DNA of 55,427 bases. It comes from an uncultured Ruminococcus sp. Its GTDB lineage: Bacteria; Bacillota; Clostridia; Oscillospirales; Ruminococcaceae. The first letter of the stretch is position 1. Every line of letters starts with the position of its first letter. Shown piece by piece: positions 7,291 to 16,121 of the stretch. The stretch spans positions 1 through 55,427 of the forward strand of contig UQPZ01000010.1 in the NCBI GenBank assembly GCA_900543145.1, given 5' to 3'. The translations under genes and the position numbers were made by a program. Below the pieces are notes generated by a model, which made no database searches, was not told where the DNA came from, and saw nothing but the letters and a program-made list of their open reading frames with translations.

Positions 7291-9900
7291 ATGGCAAAGA
7301 ATGAAACACCGGTATTGGTAGACAGCGTAGAAGCTCTTGAGGCAAAGATCGCCGAAGTAAGAGAAGCTCAGAAAATTTTCGCTACCTATACTCAGGAGCA
7401 GGTTGATAAGATTTTCAAGGCTGCCGCTATTGCCGCTAACAAAGCAAGAATTCCTCTTGCAAAAATGGCTGTTGAGGAAACAGGCATGGGCGTAGTCGAG
7501 GATAAGGTCATCAAAAACAATTATGCCGCTGAATACATTTATAATGCATACAAGAACGTTCAGACCTGCGGAATCATTGAAGAAGATTCGGCGTACGGTA
7601 CAAAAAAAATCTATGAGCCTATCGGCGTAATTGCCGCAGTTATTCCTACAACCAACCCGACATCTACCGCTATATTTAAGACAATGATCTGTCTTAAAAC
7701 AAGAAACGGTATTATAATCAGCCCTCACCCGAGAGCTAAGAAGTGCACTATTGAGGCTGCTAAAATCGTACTTGACGCAGCTGTAGAGGCAGGCGCTCCT
7801 AAGGGAATTATCGGCTGGATCGACGTTCCGTCCCTTGATCTTACTAATACAGTAATGAAAGAAGCTGACTGCATTCTCGCTACTGGCGGCCCGGGAATGG
7901 TTAAGGCTGCATATTCGAGCGGCAAGCCTGCCCTTGGTGTAGGAGCGGGAAATACTCCTGCCGTGATCGACGCTTCTGCTGATATCAAGCTTGCGGTAAG
8001 CTCGATTATTCACTCAAAAACTTTTGACAACGGTATGATATGCGCTTCTGAGCAGTCAGTTATTGTTGACAAGTCTATTTACGACGAAGTTAAAAAAGAA
8101 TTTAAAAACCGCGGCTGCTATATCCTTAATAAGGAAGAAACCGAAAAGGTAAGAAAAACTATTATCATTAACGGCGCACTCAATGCAAAGATAGTAGGAC
8201 AGTCTGCTCATACTATTGCTAAGCTTGCCGATGTTGAAGTCCCTGAGGACGCTAAGATCCTTATTGGAGAAGTTTCCTCTGTTGAACTTGATGAAGAGTT
8301 TGCTCACGAAAAGCTATCCCCTGTTCTTGCTATGTATAAAGCTAAGGATTTTGACGACGCTATTGAAAAGGCCGACAGACTTGTTCAGGACGGCGGTTAC
8401 GGTCACACTTCCTCGCTTTATGTCAACGCTTCATCTGAAAAGGAAAAGATCAATAAGTTCGGCGCAAGAATGAAAACCTGCCGTATCCTTGTAAATACTC
8501 CTTCTTCACACGGCGGTATCGGCGACCTTTATAACTTTAACCTTGCTCCTTCCCTTACTCTCGGATGCGGTTCATGGGGCGGAAATTCCGTTTCAGAGAA
8601 TGTAGGTATCAAGCATCTTTTGAACGTCAAGACAGTCGCTGAGAGGAGAGAGAATATGCTTTGGTTCAGAGCGCCTGAAAAGGTATACTTCAAGAGGGGC
8701 TGCCTCCCTGTTGCACTCGACGAACTTAAAAACGTAATGGGCAAGAAAAAGGCGTTTATCGTTACAGACCAGTTCCTTTACAAGAACGGATATACAAAGC
8801 CTATCACAGATAAGCTTGATTCTATGGGCATTGTTCATGAAACATTCTTTGACGTAGCTCCTGACCCGACGCTTGGCTGCGCTCTTGAAGGCGTAAAGGC
8901 TATCAGAGCTTTCGAGCCTGATACTATTATCGCTATAGGCGGAGGTTCTGCAATGGACGCCGCTAAGATCATGTGGGTTCTTTACGAGCATCCGGACGCT
9001 GACTTCTTCGATATGGCTATGAGATTTATTGATATCCGCAAGAGAGTCTATACATTCCCGAAGATGGGTGAAAAGGCTTACTTTATCGCTATTCCTACTT
9101 CCTCCGGTACAGGTTCTGAGGTTACTCCTTTCGCTGTTATTACAGACGAAAAGACCGGAACTAAGTATCCTCTTGCCGACTATGAGCTTATGCCTAATAT
9201 GGCTATCGTTGATACAGATATGATGATGAGCGCTCCTAAGGGACTTACCTCGGCTTCAGGTATTGACGCTCTTACTCACGCACTTGAGGCTTACGCTTCG
9301 GTTATGGCTACCGATTATTCTGACGGTATCGCTATAAGAGCAATGCAGCTTATATTTAAATATCTGCCGGCCGCTTATGAAAACGGACAGACAGACGTTA
9401 AGGCTCGTGAGGAAATGGCTACAGCTTCTACAATGGCAGGTATGGCATTTGCTAACGCTTTCCTTGGAGTTTGTCATTCAATGGCTCACAAGCTTGGCGC
9501 ATATCACCATCTGCCACACGGCGTAGCTAACGCTCTGCTTATAACCTATGTAATGAGATTCAACGCAGATCCTACTCCTCGTAAGATGGGTACCTTCTCA
9601 CAGTATCAGTATCCTCATACTCTTGAAAGATACTGCGAATGCGCTAACGCTCTCGGAATTACCGGAAAGAACGATGAGGACACTCTTAATAAATTTATCA
9701 GCGCTATCGAAGAGCTGAAAGCTAAGGTAGGAATCAAGAAAACTATCGCTGAATACGGCGTTGACGAGCAGAAATTCCTTGAATCCCTCGATCAGATGGT
9801 TGAGGACGCATTTGACGACCAGTGTACTGGCGCTAACCCAAGATATCCGCTTATGAGCGAGATCAAGGAAATGTACCTCAAGGCTTACTACGGCAAGTAA
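7291..9900 (+). CDS. adhE: Bifunctional acetaldehyde-CoA / alcohol dehydrogenase
   Basis: 869 residues, the standard AdhE length. The N-terminal half is a CoA-acylating aldehyde dehydrogenase with catalytic Cys251 in the MICASEQ motif and NAD-binding IPTTNPTSTAIFK near 118. The C-terminal half is an iron-dependent alcohol dehydrogenase: GGGSAMDAAK for nucleotide binding, and metal ligands Asp659 and His663 (GIDALTHALEAY), His729 and His743 (HSMAHKLGAYHHLPHG). It reduces acetyl-CoA to ethanol in two NADH-consuming steps, reoxidising NADH in sugar fermentation, and forms spirosomes in other bacteria. GGAGG precedes the ATG. Monocistronic, with a consensus promoter and a terminator. The codon use is strongly biased, in line with high expression. 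Confidence 0.98.
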   Translation: MAKNETPVLVDSVEALEAKIAEVREAQKIFATYTQEQVDKIFKAAAIAANKARIPLAKMAVEETGMGVVEDKVIKNNYAAEYIYNAYKNVQTCGIIEEDSAYGTKKIYEPIGVIAAVIPTTNPTSTAIFKTMICLKTRNGIIISPHPRAKKCTIEAAKIVLDAAVEAGAPKGIIGWIDVPSLDLTNTVMKEADCILATGGPGMVKAAYSSGKPALGVGAGNTPAVIDASADIKLAVSSIIHSKTFDNGMICASEQSVIVDKSIYDEVKKEFKNRGCYILNKEETEKVRKTIIINGALNAKIVGQSAHTIAKLADVEVPEDAKILIGEVSSVELDEEFAHEKLSPVLAMYKAKDFDDAIEKADRLVQDGGYGHTSSLYVNASSEKEKINKFGARMKTCRILVNTPSSHGGIGDLYNFNLAPSLTLGCGSWGGNSVSENVGIKHLLNVKTVAERRENMLWFRAPEKVYFKRGCLPVALDELKNVMGKKKAFIVTDQFLYKNGYTKPITDKLDSMGIVHETFFDVAPDPTLGCALEGVKAIRAFEPDTIIAIGGGSAMDAAKIMWVLYEHPDADFFDMAMRFIDIRKRVYTFPKMGEKAYFIAIPTSSGTGSEVTPFAVITDEKTGTKYPLADYELMPNMAIVDTDMMMSAPKGLTSASGIDALTHALEAYASVMATDYSDGIAIRAMQLIFKYLPAAYENGQTDVKAREEMATASTMAGMAFANAFLGVCHSMAHKLGAYHHLPHGVANALLITYVMRFNADPTPRKMGTFSQYQYPHTLERYCECANALGITGKNDEDTLNKFISAIEELKAKVGIKKTIAEYGVDEQKFLESLDQMVEDAFDDQCTGANPRYPLMSEIKEMYLKAYYGK

Positions 9901-9942
9901 TTAATTTTGATTGATTTTCTTCTATAAACCTCTAATATAAAA

Positions 9943-9985
9943 GAAAGACACTTTTGACGCTATGTCAGGAGTGTCTTTCCTTTTA
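9943..9985 (+). terminator. Terminator of adhE
   Basis: GAAAGACACT (9943-9952) pairs with AGTGTCTTTC (9970-9979), followed by CTTTT. It lies about 40 bp after the adhE stop. Confidence 0.85.
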
Positions 9986-10131
9986 ATGCGTTGACTTCCC
10001 CGATGGAAAAGAAATGTCCGGTAAACAGCTGTAATAGATTATTTGTGGAGTATCTAGATAAATATTCCTGTTTTTTGTTTTAAATTCAGTTACCTTTAAA
10101 AACGCAGTTGATAAAAAAATATAAAAAACCC

Positions 10132-10160
10132 TTGCATTTTTTCTGTATATGTGTTATAAT
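10132..10160 (+). promoter_or_regulatory. Promoter of the SRP RNA
   Basis: TTGCAT (10132-10137), 17 bp, TATAAT (10155-10160). Transcription is expected to start near 10167. Confidence 0.8.
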
Positions 10161-10166
10161 AATTAA

Positions 10167-10346
10167 GTAATGGAGTTAAGATTGAGTTGTTTCAGAAATG
10201 TTCCTCATCAATCCGAGATATAGGTGTGCGGGTCCTGTGCAATGAAACGCTGTGAACCATGTCAGGCGGGGAACCGAGCAGCATTAAGCGGTCTGTTTCG
10301 TGTGACACAGTTTCGCCTGCACGCCTATATGTCGGATTGATTTTTT
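10167..10346 (+). ncRNA. ffs: Signal recognition particle RNA (small bacterial type)
   Basis: The domain IV core is intact at about 10259-10283: GTCAG, a GGAA tetraloop closed by a CGG/CCG stem, then AGCAGC. A long helix closes the molecule: ATCAATCCGA (10207-10216) with TCGGATTGAT (10332-10341), continued by TATAGGTGTGC with GCACGCCTATA. Six T follow at 10341-10346, so the helix doubles as a terminator. The mature RNA is probably about 10205-10345; the 40-nt stretch before it would be a leader. I see no clear Alu domain. It lies upstream of dnaX, a common position in Firmicutes. Ffh binds the GGAA-loop domain to target nascent membrane proteins. Confidence 0.92.
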
Positions 10347-10371
10347 ATGCTGAACGAGGGAGGCAGGATTG

Positions 10372-11988
10372 ATGTATCAGGCGTTATACAGAAAATGGCG
10401 TCCTATGTCCTTTGACGATGTTGTTTCTCAGCCTCATATTACCGAAACGCTTAAAAATCAGATCGCTATGGATAAAACCGCTCATGCCTACCTTTTTACC
10501 GGCTCAAGAGGAACGGGAAAAACTACCTGTGCGAGAATTTTTGCAAAGGCGGTCAACTGCCTTGATCCCCGTAACGGAGAACCCTGCCTTGAATGCGAAA
10601 TATGCAGAAGCGCGGATAAGGGTTCACTTTCGGATATTATTGAGATCGACGCAGCGTCAAATTCAAAGGTAGACGACATAAGGGAGCTGAGAGAGGGAGT
10701 AGTTTATACTCCTGAAATGTGCAGGTATAAGGTCTATATAATAGACGAGGTCCATATGCTTTCAGCCGGCGCGTTCAACGCCCTGCTTAAAACTATGGAA
10801 GAACCTCCGGAGCACGTTAAATTTATACTTGCCACCACTGAGGTCCATAAGGTACCGGCTACAATCGTATCCAGATGTCAGCATTTTGATTTTCACCGTA
10901 TCAGAACTCAGGATATTGTGGACAGGCTTTCATATATTGCTTCTCAGGAAAACCTTGTGCTTGACCCTGACGCCGCAGGACTTATTGCGGGACTGTCGGA
11001 CGGAGGAATGAGAGATGCTCTTTCACTGCTTGATCAATGCGCCGCTTATTCGGATAATATCACAGCAGAGGTCGTTTCTAATGCGGCAGGAATAGCCGGA
11101 CGCGGCTATCTGTTCGATATACTCGAAGCCGTATGCAGGCATGACGCCGCAGAAGCAATACGAATGATCGACGATTTATATGCAATGTCCAAGGATCTGG
11201 CGGTTTTATGCTCTGAGCTTATTGCTCAGATGAGAAATATAATGATCATAAAGTCCGCCGATAACAGCAGAGAGCTTATAGTATGTATGCCTGACGAGTT
11301 TGAAAGATTGAAAAGGCTTGCAGATTCTATTGATCTCGATACTATATTAGGCTATATCTCAATATTGCAGGAATGCTCAGAGCATTTTGCGAGAAGCTCC
11401 AATAAGTGTATTGAGCTTGAAATGTGCGCGGTTAGATTATGCACATATTCTCCTGATCTGCCAAAACCCATTACAGCTGCACCCAGAGAGAATACTCAGA
11501 TAAGCAGTTCACAGGTCAGCGCACTTATAAGCCGTATCAGCCAGCTCGAACAGGCTTTAAAGAGCGTAGGAGAAAGTTCAGCTTCTGCTATGCAGGCCGT
11601 TAAGCCTGAAGTAAAGAAAGAACCTACCACCGCTCCCCTTAAAAAGTTTGACCCGAACAATTTTACTCCCTTGGACGAATGGAAAAAGATACTGGAACGG
11701 GTCAATGAACAGGCTCCGGCAATAGGCGCTTTTCTGGCAAATTCAATGGCGTGTATAGAGGGAAATGTTTTCAACGTAGTTGTTAACAGCGAATTTCTTT
11801 TGAAAAAGTTCAAAGCCTCCGACGATAAGGCGCTTTTGAAAAAGATAGTAAACGAATATTACGGAAAAGACTTCGGCTTTATGCTTTATTCTTCTAAAAC
11901 CGTTGATATAGAGGATAAAGACAATCCTATCAACGAACTGATAAAGCGTGCCCGAGAGGCTGAGATCGAAGTTGAAATAAAAAAGTAA
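10372..11988 (+). CDS. dnaX: DNA polymerase III subunits gamma and tau
   Basis: 538 residues from the ATG at 10372, which has GAGGGAGG at 8 nt; a TTG immediately upstream is an equally in-frame alternative. It has an AAA+ clamp-loader core: Walker A GSRGTGKTT (about 45), a four-Cys zinc module (C..C..C..C, about 63-78), Walker B DEVHMLS (about 126), and the SRC motif VSRCQHF (about 167). A variable Ser/Ala/Pro linker (about 365-425) and a tau C-terminal region follow. The protein loads the sliding clamp and organises the replisome. It is followed at 18 bp by ybaB and then recR, the classic dnaX-ybaB-recR order. Confidence 0.97.
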   Translation: MYQALYRKWRPMSFDDVVSQPHITETLKNQIAMDKTAHAYLFTGSRGTGKTTCARIFAKAVNCLDPRNGEPCLECEICRSADKGSLSDIIEIDAASNSKVDDIRELREGVVYTPEMCRYKVYIIDEVHMLSAGAFNALLKTMEEPPEHVKFILATTEVHKVPATIVSRCQHFDFHRIRTQDIVDRLSYIASQENLVLDPDAAGLIAGLSDGGMRDALSLLDQCAAYSDNITAEVVSNAAGIAGRGYLFDILEAVCRHDAAEAIRMIDDLYAMSKDLAVLCSELIAQMRNIMIIKSADNSRELIVCMPDEFERLKRLADSIDLDTILGYISILQECSEHFARSSNKCIELEMCAVRLCTYSPDLPKPITAAPRENTQISSSQVSALISRISQLEQALKSVGESSASAMQAVKPEVKKEPTTAPLKKFDPNNFTPLDEWKKILERVNEQAPAIGAFLANSMACIEGNVFNVVVNSEFLLKKFKASDDKALLKKIVNEYYGKDFGFMLYSSKTVDIEDKDNPINELIKRAREAEIEVEIKK

Positions 11989-12006
11989 ATTTAAGGAGTT
12001 TTTATT

Positions 12007-12357
12007 ATGAAAGCAAGACTACCTCAGGGCATGGGTAAAGGCCCTTCAAACAACATGAATCAGATGCTGAAGCAGGCACAGAAAATGCAGGACGAGATAA
12101 CGGCTTTGCAGGCTGACCTTGAGCAGCGGGAATTCTCAGCTTCTGTCGGCGGCGGAGCTGTGGATATTACAATAAACGGCAAAAGACAGGTGCTCAAGCT
12201 CAACATCAAGCCGGAGGTCGTAGATCCGGACGATGTAGAAATGCTTCAGGATCTTATTATGAGCGCATTCAACGAAGCTGTAAGAACTCTCGATGAAACA
12301 AGTGACGAGGAAATGCAGAAGCTTACCGGCGGAGTTTCCTTCCCCGGACTGTTCTGA
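12007..12357 (+). CDS. ybaB: YbaB/EbfC nucleoid-associated protein
   Basis: 116 residues. It opens with a Gly/Pro/Asn/Met-rich stretch and a long helix MLKQAQKMQDEI, then the beta region GGGAVDITINGKRQVLKLNI and a C-terminal helix DEEMQKLTGG. Members form tweezer-like dimers that bind DNA. It sits between dnaX and recR, with AAGGAG 8 nt before the ATG. It ends 4 nt before the recR start. Confidence 0.95.
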   Translation: MKARLPQGMGKGPSNNMNQMLKQAQKMQDEITALQADLEQREFSASVGGGAVDITINGKRQVLKLNIKPEVVDPDDVEMLQDLIMSAFNEAVRTLDETSDEEMQKLTGGVSFPGLF

Positions 12358-12361
12358 TAAA

Positions 12362-12964
12362 ATGGCTGATTCTAATGCTCTGCCCCTTGTAATTCTGTCG
12401 GAGCAGTTTGCTAAGCTTCCGGGAATAGGAATGAAATCAGCTCAAAGGCTTGCATATCATGTAATGGAAATGTCAGAGGCTGAGGTAAAAGAGTTTGCTC
12501 AGGCCGTTCTCAATGCCAAAAAAACAGTGCATACCTGCAAGGTATGTCAGAATTTCACTGAGAATGAGCTTTGCACCTTCTGTTCAGATCAAAGGCGTGA
12601 TCAATCTACTATCTGCGTTGTTGAAACGCCTAAAGATATTTCAGCATTTGAGCGTACTAAGGAATACAAGGGAGTTTATCATGTTCTTCACGGACTTATA
12701 TCTCCGATCGACGGAATTACGCCAGATAAAATAAGGATAAAAGAATTGCTGTCCAGAATTTCGGATGGTAATATCGCCGAGGTCATAATGGCTACAAACC
12801 CTACGGTCGAGGGCGAAGCTACCGCTATGTACATATCCAAGCTTTTAAAGCCTTTCGGAGTTAAGGTTACCAGACTGGCTTTCGGACTTCCTATCGGAGG
12901 AATGCTCGAATACGCCGACGAAGTAACGCTTTATAAGGCTCTTGAAAACAGAAATGAAATATAA
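12362..12964 (+). CDS. recR: Recombination mediator RecR
   Basis: 200 residues from the ATG at 12362; the longer in-frame opening at 12293 lies inside ybaB and has no ribosome site. RecR features in order: a helix-hairpin-helix with KLPGIGMKSAQRLAYH (about 18-33), a four-Cys zinc finger (CKVC...CTFC, about 57-72), and a Toprim domain opening with ICVVETPKD and containing the acidic cluster after EVIMATNPTVEGEATA. It acts with RecO and RecF in gap repair by loading RecA. No strong Shine-Dalgarno is visible, so translation is probably coupled to ybaB. Confidence 0.97.
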   Translation: MADSNALPLVILSEQFAKLPGIGMKSAQRLAYHVMEMSEAEVKEFAQAVLNAKKTVHTCKVCQNFTENELCTFCSDQRRDQSTICVVETPKDISAFERTKEYKGVYHVLHGLISPIDGITPDKIRIKELLSRISDGNIAEVIMATNPTVEGEATAMYISKLLKPFGVKVTRLAFGLPIGGMLEYADEVTLYKALENRNEI

Positions 12965-12970
12965 TAAAAA

Positions 12971-13005
12971 AACAAGACGCTGATAAGTTTAATCAGCGTC
13001 TTGTT
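12971..13005. terminator. Bidirectional terminator shared by recR and tadA
   Basis: AACAAGACGCTGAT (12971-12984) pairs perfectly with ATCAGCGTCTTGTT (12992-13005) around a 7-nt loop, with A/T runs on both sides. The tadA stop codon (12991-12989) lies inside the loop, so the 5' half of this hairpin on the tadA strand is coding. Confidence 0.92.
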
Positions 13006-13480
13006 TATTTTTATTAACTGATTTCCGGCTCTTCCTCAGATCTGCAAAAAATTCCGAAAGGATCACGGAACAGCTTTCATGCAGTACGCCGGATGTTATC
13101 TCGGGCTTATGATTAAACGGATATTCAAAGAGATTAATTACCGAGCCGCATGAACCTGCCTTGTGATCAGAAGCGCCGAATACTACCCGCTCCAGACGTG
13201 AATTAATTATTGCTCCCGCACACATAGGACACGGCTCTAAGGTTACAAACAGCTCGCAGTCAATAAGTCTCCAGCCGCCAAGTCTCTGACTTGCCTGACT
13301 GATCGCAATAATTTCAGCATGAGCCAAAGGGGATCTGCCGTTCTCCCGTCGGTTATAACCCTCACCTACTATTTCTCCCGTGGACTTTTTTACTACTACA
13401 GCCCCAACCGGAACTTCTCCTATTTCCATAGCCTTTTTCGCAAGTTCAAGCGACTTTTCCATATAAAATTCATCATTCAT
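12989..13480 (-). CDS. tadA: tRNA-specific adenosine-34 deaminase
   Basis: 163 residues. The zinc deaminase motifs are HAEIIAI (His54 ligand, Glu56 proton shuttle) and PCPMCAGAI (Cys84 and Cys87 ligands). TadA converts A34 to inosine in tRNA-Arg(ACG). The C-terminal tail is Lys/Asn-rich and its last codons overlap the convergent recR terminator. It follows the CPBP-like gene by 19 bp on the same strand and shares its promoter. Confidence 0.95.
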   Translation of the reverse strand: MNDEFYMEKSLELAKKAMEIGEVPVGAVVVKKSTGEIVGEGYNRRENGRSPLAHAEIIAISQASQRLGGWRLIDCELFVTLEPCPMCAGAIINSRLERVVFGASDHKAGSCGSVINLFEYPFNHKPEITSGVLHESCSVILSEFFADLRKSRKSVNKNKQDAD

Positions 13481-13499
13481 ATCCCATCACCATAAAGCC

Positions 13500-14657
13500 T
13501 TACAGAAATTTAATACAAAAAACCGTCAAAACTACTGACACCAGTATCCAAGAAGCAAGAACTGTACTTGTAACGGAAGTCTTGATCTTTTCCCCGAGAG
13601 TCATATGGGAGTCGTCATTTCTGATGTTAAAATTCCATTCTCCCTTGCTTATCAAACGGGAATATACAATGATAGAGCCTGCAAATATAGCAAGACATAC
13701 AATAGTCTCAAATATTTTTCCTTCAATATAGCCTAAATGAAAAGAAATATACGTCATAACAAAAGTAAGTACTCTTCCGCTTATCCGCATTGCAAAGGCG
13801 GTATAAATAGAGCCTGTCCTTATTGTGAACAGTCCCACAACAACTGAAGCGCAGAAAATATAACCGATCTGAGCTATATCATAATAGCATAAGCAGTTTA
13901 TAACGCTTGTTATCAGTATTGCAAACAGATCTCCGAACTGACGGAAGGTCTGTAAAATAAGACCTCTGAACAAGATCTCCATAAGAATCGGAGTAATTAT
14001 GAACTGACCAATAAAGAAAAAAAGCATTGCGGTTCGGTTATCTGTATAAATATAGTCATAATATACCGAATCAATATTTGCAAGGCCCATCAGGTAAGCA
14101 AGAAAATAGTTGCCGATACGGCCTATAGCCGTAACGACCAGCATAAGCAGAACTCCGCTGGCTCCAAGTCTGAATGAACCTCTTGCGGTAGGCAGCATGA
14201 CCTTTGCGGGTATACGTGACACAAATTTGAAAACAGCTATCGGAACAATATATTTCAGCATATTGCATACAGCAGCAAAATATACGATTTCCGAGCTTAA
14301 AGGCTTATAATCATTAAGCTCGGAATAATATACATTAGCTCCGCCGCTAAGCTTAAAATAATATTTTATGACCAGCATTTTGCCTAGATCGACCGCCAGC
14401 ATAAATATCATTGTTATCCCAAGCAGAAAACAGCATTTCAGAAGCGATTTTTTCTCAGCCTGAGCCGGCTTCTTTTCAACATAACCTTCTCCGTCTATAT
14501 AGGTATGCTCACGCTTATCGTGGACAAATTTATAACCGTAAGGATTTTTCTTATTCGTTCTCCATTTCAGAAAGGCCTCGCAGTATTCGCGGCTTTGATT
14601 CTGATACTTATGCTCTTTGGCTACGTCTATCATATAATCATCGTCGAGATTATCCAA
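13500..14657 (-). CDS. CPBP-family-like membrane protein with degenerate protease motifs
   Basis: 385 residues from a TTG at 14657, which has AGGGGGTGA at about 5 nt. An ATG at 14711 is in frame, but a TATAAT sits between the two, which favours the TTG. A cytoplasmic N-terminus of about 95 residues is followed by about eight membrane segments. The region around 230-300 resembles the CPBP (Abi/Rce1) intramembrane protease family, including EILFRGLIL and the Gly-hydrophobic-TGSIY segment. The expected EExxxR reads MEILFR, and the histidines of the FxxxH and HxxxN motifs are absent (CYYDI and AMRISGR instead). Proteolysis is therefore doubtful and a scaffold role more likely. Cotranscribed with tadA. 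Confidence 0.75.
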   Translation of the reverse strand: MDNLDDDYMIDVAKEHKYQNQSREYCEAFLKWRTNKKNPYGYKFVHDKREHTYIDGEGYVEKKPAQAEKKSLLKCCFLLGITMIFMLAVDLGKMLVIKYYFKLSGGANVYYSELNDYKPLSSEIVYFAAVCNMLKYIVPIAVFKFVSRIPAKVMLPTARGSFRLGASGVLLMLVVTAIGRIGNYFLAYLMGLANIDSVYYDYIYTDNRTAMLFFFIGQFIITPILMEILFRGLILQTFRQFGDLFAILITSVINCLCYYDIAQIGYIFCASVVVGLFTIRTGSIYTAFAMRISGRVLTFVMTYISFHLGYIEGKIFETIVCLAIFAGSIIVYSRLISKGEWNFNIRNDDSHMTLGEKIKTSVTSTVLASWILVSVVLTVFCIKFL

Positions 14658-14679
14658 AGCTTCACCCCCTGTATGAATA

Positions 14680-14708
14680 ATTATATCATATTTTGATCTG
14701 TAATTCCA
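14680..14708 (-). promoter_or_regulatory. Probable promoter of the CPBP-tadA operon
   Basis: TATAAT on the minus strand (14685-14680), with a poor -35 (TGGAAT, 17 bp upstream). It lies between two candidate starts and decides for the downstream TTG. Confidence 0.5.
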
Positions 14709-14750
14709 CATTTTTTTAATCTGTTTACCAGATATTCATATCAGTTTAAA

Positions 14751-14782
14751 TAAAAAGCTCCGAATCATTAGATCCGGAGCTT
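14751..14782 (-). terminator. Terminator of the str operon
   Basis: AAGCTCCG (14755-14762) pairs with CGGAGCTT (14775-14782). On the minus strand the stem is followed by TTTTATTTA. It lies about 30 bp after tuf. Confidence 0.88.
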
Positions 14783-14810
14783 ACAATAGCAATTAAGCTG
14801 AAATTTTTAA

Positions 14811-16010
14811 TTAGTCCTTAACAGCTGTAACAACGCCTGAACCTACAGTTCTGCCGCCCTCACGGATAGCAAAACGAAGTCCTTCTTCAATAGCGATAGG
14901 AGTGATAAGCTCAACATCCATTGTTACGTTATCGCCGGGCATACACATTTCCTTATCAGCAGGAAGTGTGATAACGCCTGTAACGTCTGTTGTTCTGAAA
15001 TAGAACTGAGGTCTGTAGTTGTTGAAGAAAGGAGTATGACGTCCGCCCTCTTCCTTCTTCAGAACGTAAACCTGACCTGTGAACTTAGTCAGCGGATGAA
15101 TGCTGCCCGGCTTACAAAGAACCTGACCTCTTTCAATGTCTGTTCTCTGGATACCACGGAGAAGCGCACCGATGTTATCGCCTGCCTCAGCGTAATCAAG
15201 GATCTTTCTGAACATTTCGATACCTGTTACAACTGTCTTAGCTCTCTCCTCAGTAAGACCGATGATCTCAACTTCATCACCTGTGTTGAGCTGTCCTCTT
15301 TCAACTCTTCCTGTAGCAACTGTACCACGGCCTGTGATGGTGAATACGTCCTCAACAGGCATAAGGAAAGGAAGATCTGCCTTACGGTCAGGAGTAGGGA
15401 TAAATTCGTCAACTGCATTCATAAGCTCAATAATAGGAGCATATGCAGGATCTGAAAGATCGTCGGGAGCGTTAAGAGCAGCAAGAGCTGAACCCTTGAT
15501 GATAGGAGTATCATCGCCGGGGAACTCATACTTGTCAAGAAGCTCTCTGATGTCCATTTCAACCAGCTCAATAAGCTCTTCGTCGTCAACCTGATCAGCC
15601 TTGTTCATGAATACAACGATTGCAGGAACGCCAACCTGACGAGCAAGCAGAAGGTGCTCTCTTGTCTGAGCCATAGGACCGTCGGAAGCAGCTACTACAA
15701 GGATAGCTCCGTCCATCTGAGCAGCGCCGGTGATCATGTTCTTAACGTAGTCAGCATGACCCGGGCAGTCAACGTGAGCATAGTGACGCTTGTCTGTTTC
15801 ATACTCAACGTGAGCAGTATTGATAGTAATACCACGCTCTCTCTCTTCAGGAGCCTTGTCGATCATATCATAAGCCTCATACTGAGCCTGACCCTTAAGA
15901 GCAAGAGTCTTTGTGATAGCAGCAGTAAGAGTAGTCTTACCATGGTCAACGTGTCCGATAGTACCAATGTTAACGTGGGGTTTTGTTCTTTCGAAATGTG
16001 CCTTTGCCAT
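14811..16010 (-). CDS. tuf: Translation elongation factor Tu
   Basis: 399 residues. GTPase motifs: G1 GHVDHGKTTL (about 18-27), the switch I region ending with RGITINTAHVEY, G3 DCPGHADYV (about 82), G4 NKAD (about 137) and G5 GSALAAL. Domains 2 and 3 are complete and end in VGSGVVTAV. It delivers aminoacyl-tRNA to the ribosome. AAGGAGG precedes the ATG. It is the last gene of rpsL-rpsG-fusA-tuf and is followed by a strong terminator. Codon use is highly biased. Confidence 0.99.
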   Translation of the reverse strand: MAKAHFERTKPHVNIGTIGHVDHGKTTLTAAITKTLALKGQAQYEAYDMIDKAPEERERGITINTAHVEYETDKRHYAHVDCPGHADYVKNMITGAAQMDGAILVVAASDGPMAQTREHLLLARQVGVPAIVVFMNKADQVDDEELIELVEMDIRELLDKYEFPGDDTPIIKGSALAALNAPDDLSDPAYAPIIELMNAVDEFIPTPDRKADLPFLMPVEDVFTITGRGTVATGRVERGQLNTGDEVEIIGLTEERAKTVVTGIEMFRKILDYAEAGDNIGALLRGIQRTDIERGQVLCKPGSIHPLTKFTGQVYVLKKEEGGRHTPFFNNYRPQFYFRTTDVTGVITLPADKEMCMPGDNVTMDVELITPIAIEEGLRFAIREGGRTVGSGVVTAVKD

Positions 16011-16121
16011 AGGAATTTTTCCTCCTTAAAATTTATAGTTTCTAAAATACCGTACTATATTGTAATTATATCAGATATCTTAAAATATTGCAATAGGTTA
16101 AATAAATATTTTTGAATAAAA

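Noticed and set aside
7285..8013. 242-residue ORF antisense to adhE
   Set aside because: It lies wholly opposite the strongly supported adhE gene, has no ribosome site and a Cys/Ser/Arg-rich composition typical of a shadow frame.
10167..10206. Alu domain of a large-type SRP RNA
   Set aside because: The stretch is too short and lacks the expected paired helices; the closing helix begins at 10207.
12293..12361. Longer RecR N-terminus
   Set aside because: It lies inside ybaB and the canonical RecR start is at 12362.
14658..14711. Upstream ATG start for the CPBP-like gene
   Set aside because: A -10 box and a strong ribosome site lie between it and the TTG at 14657.
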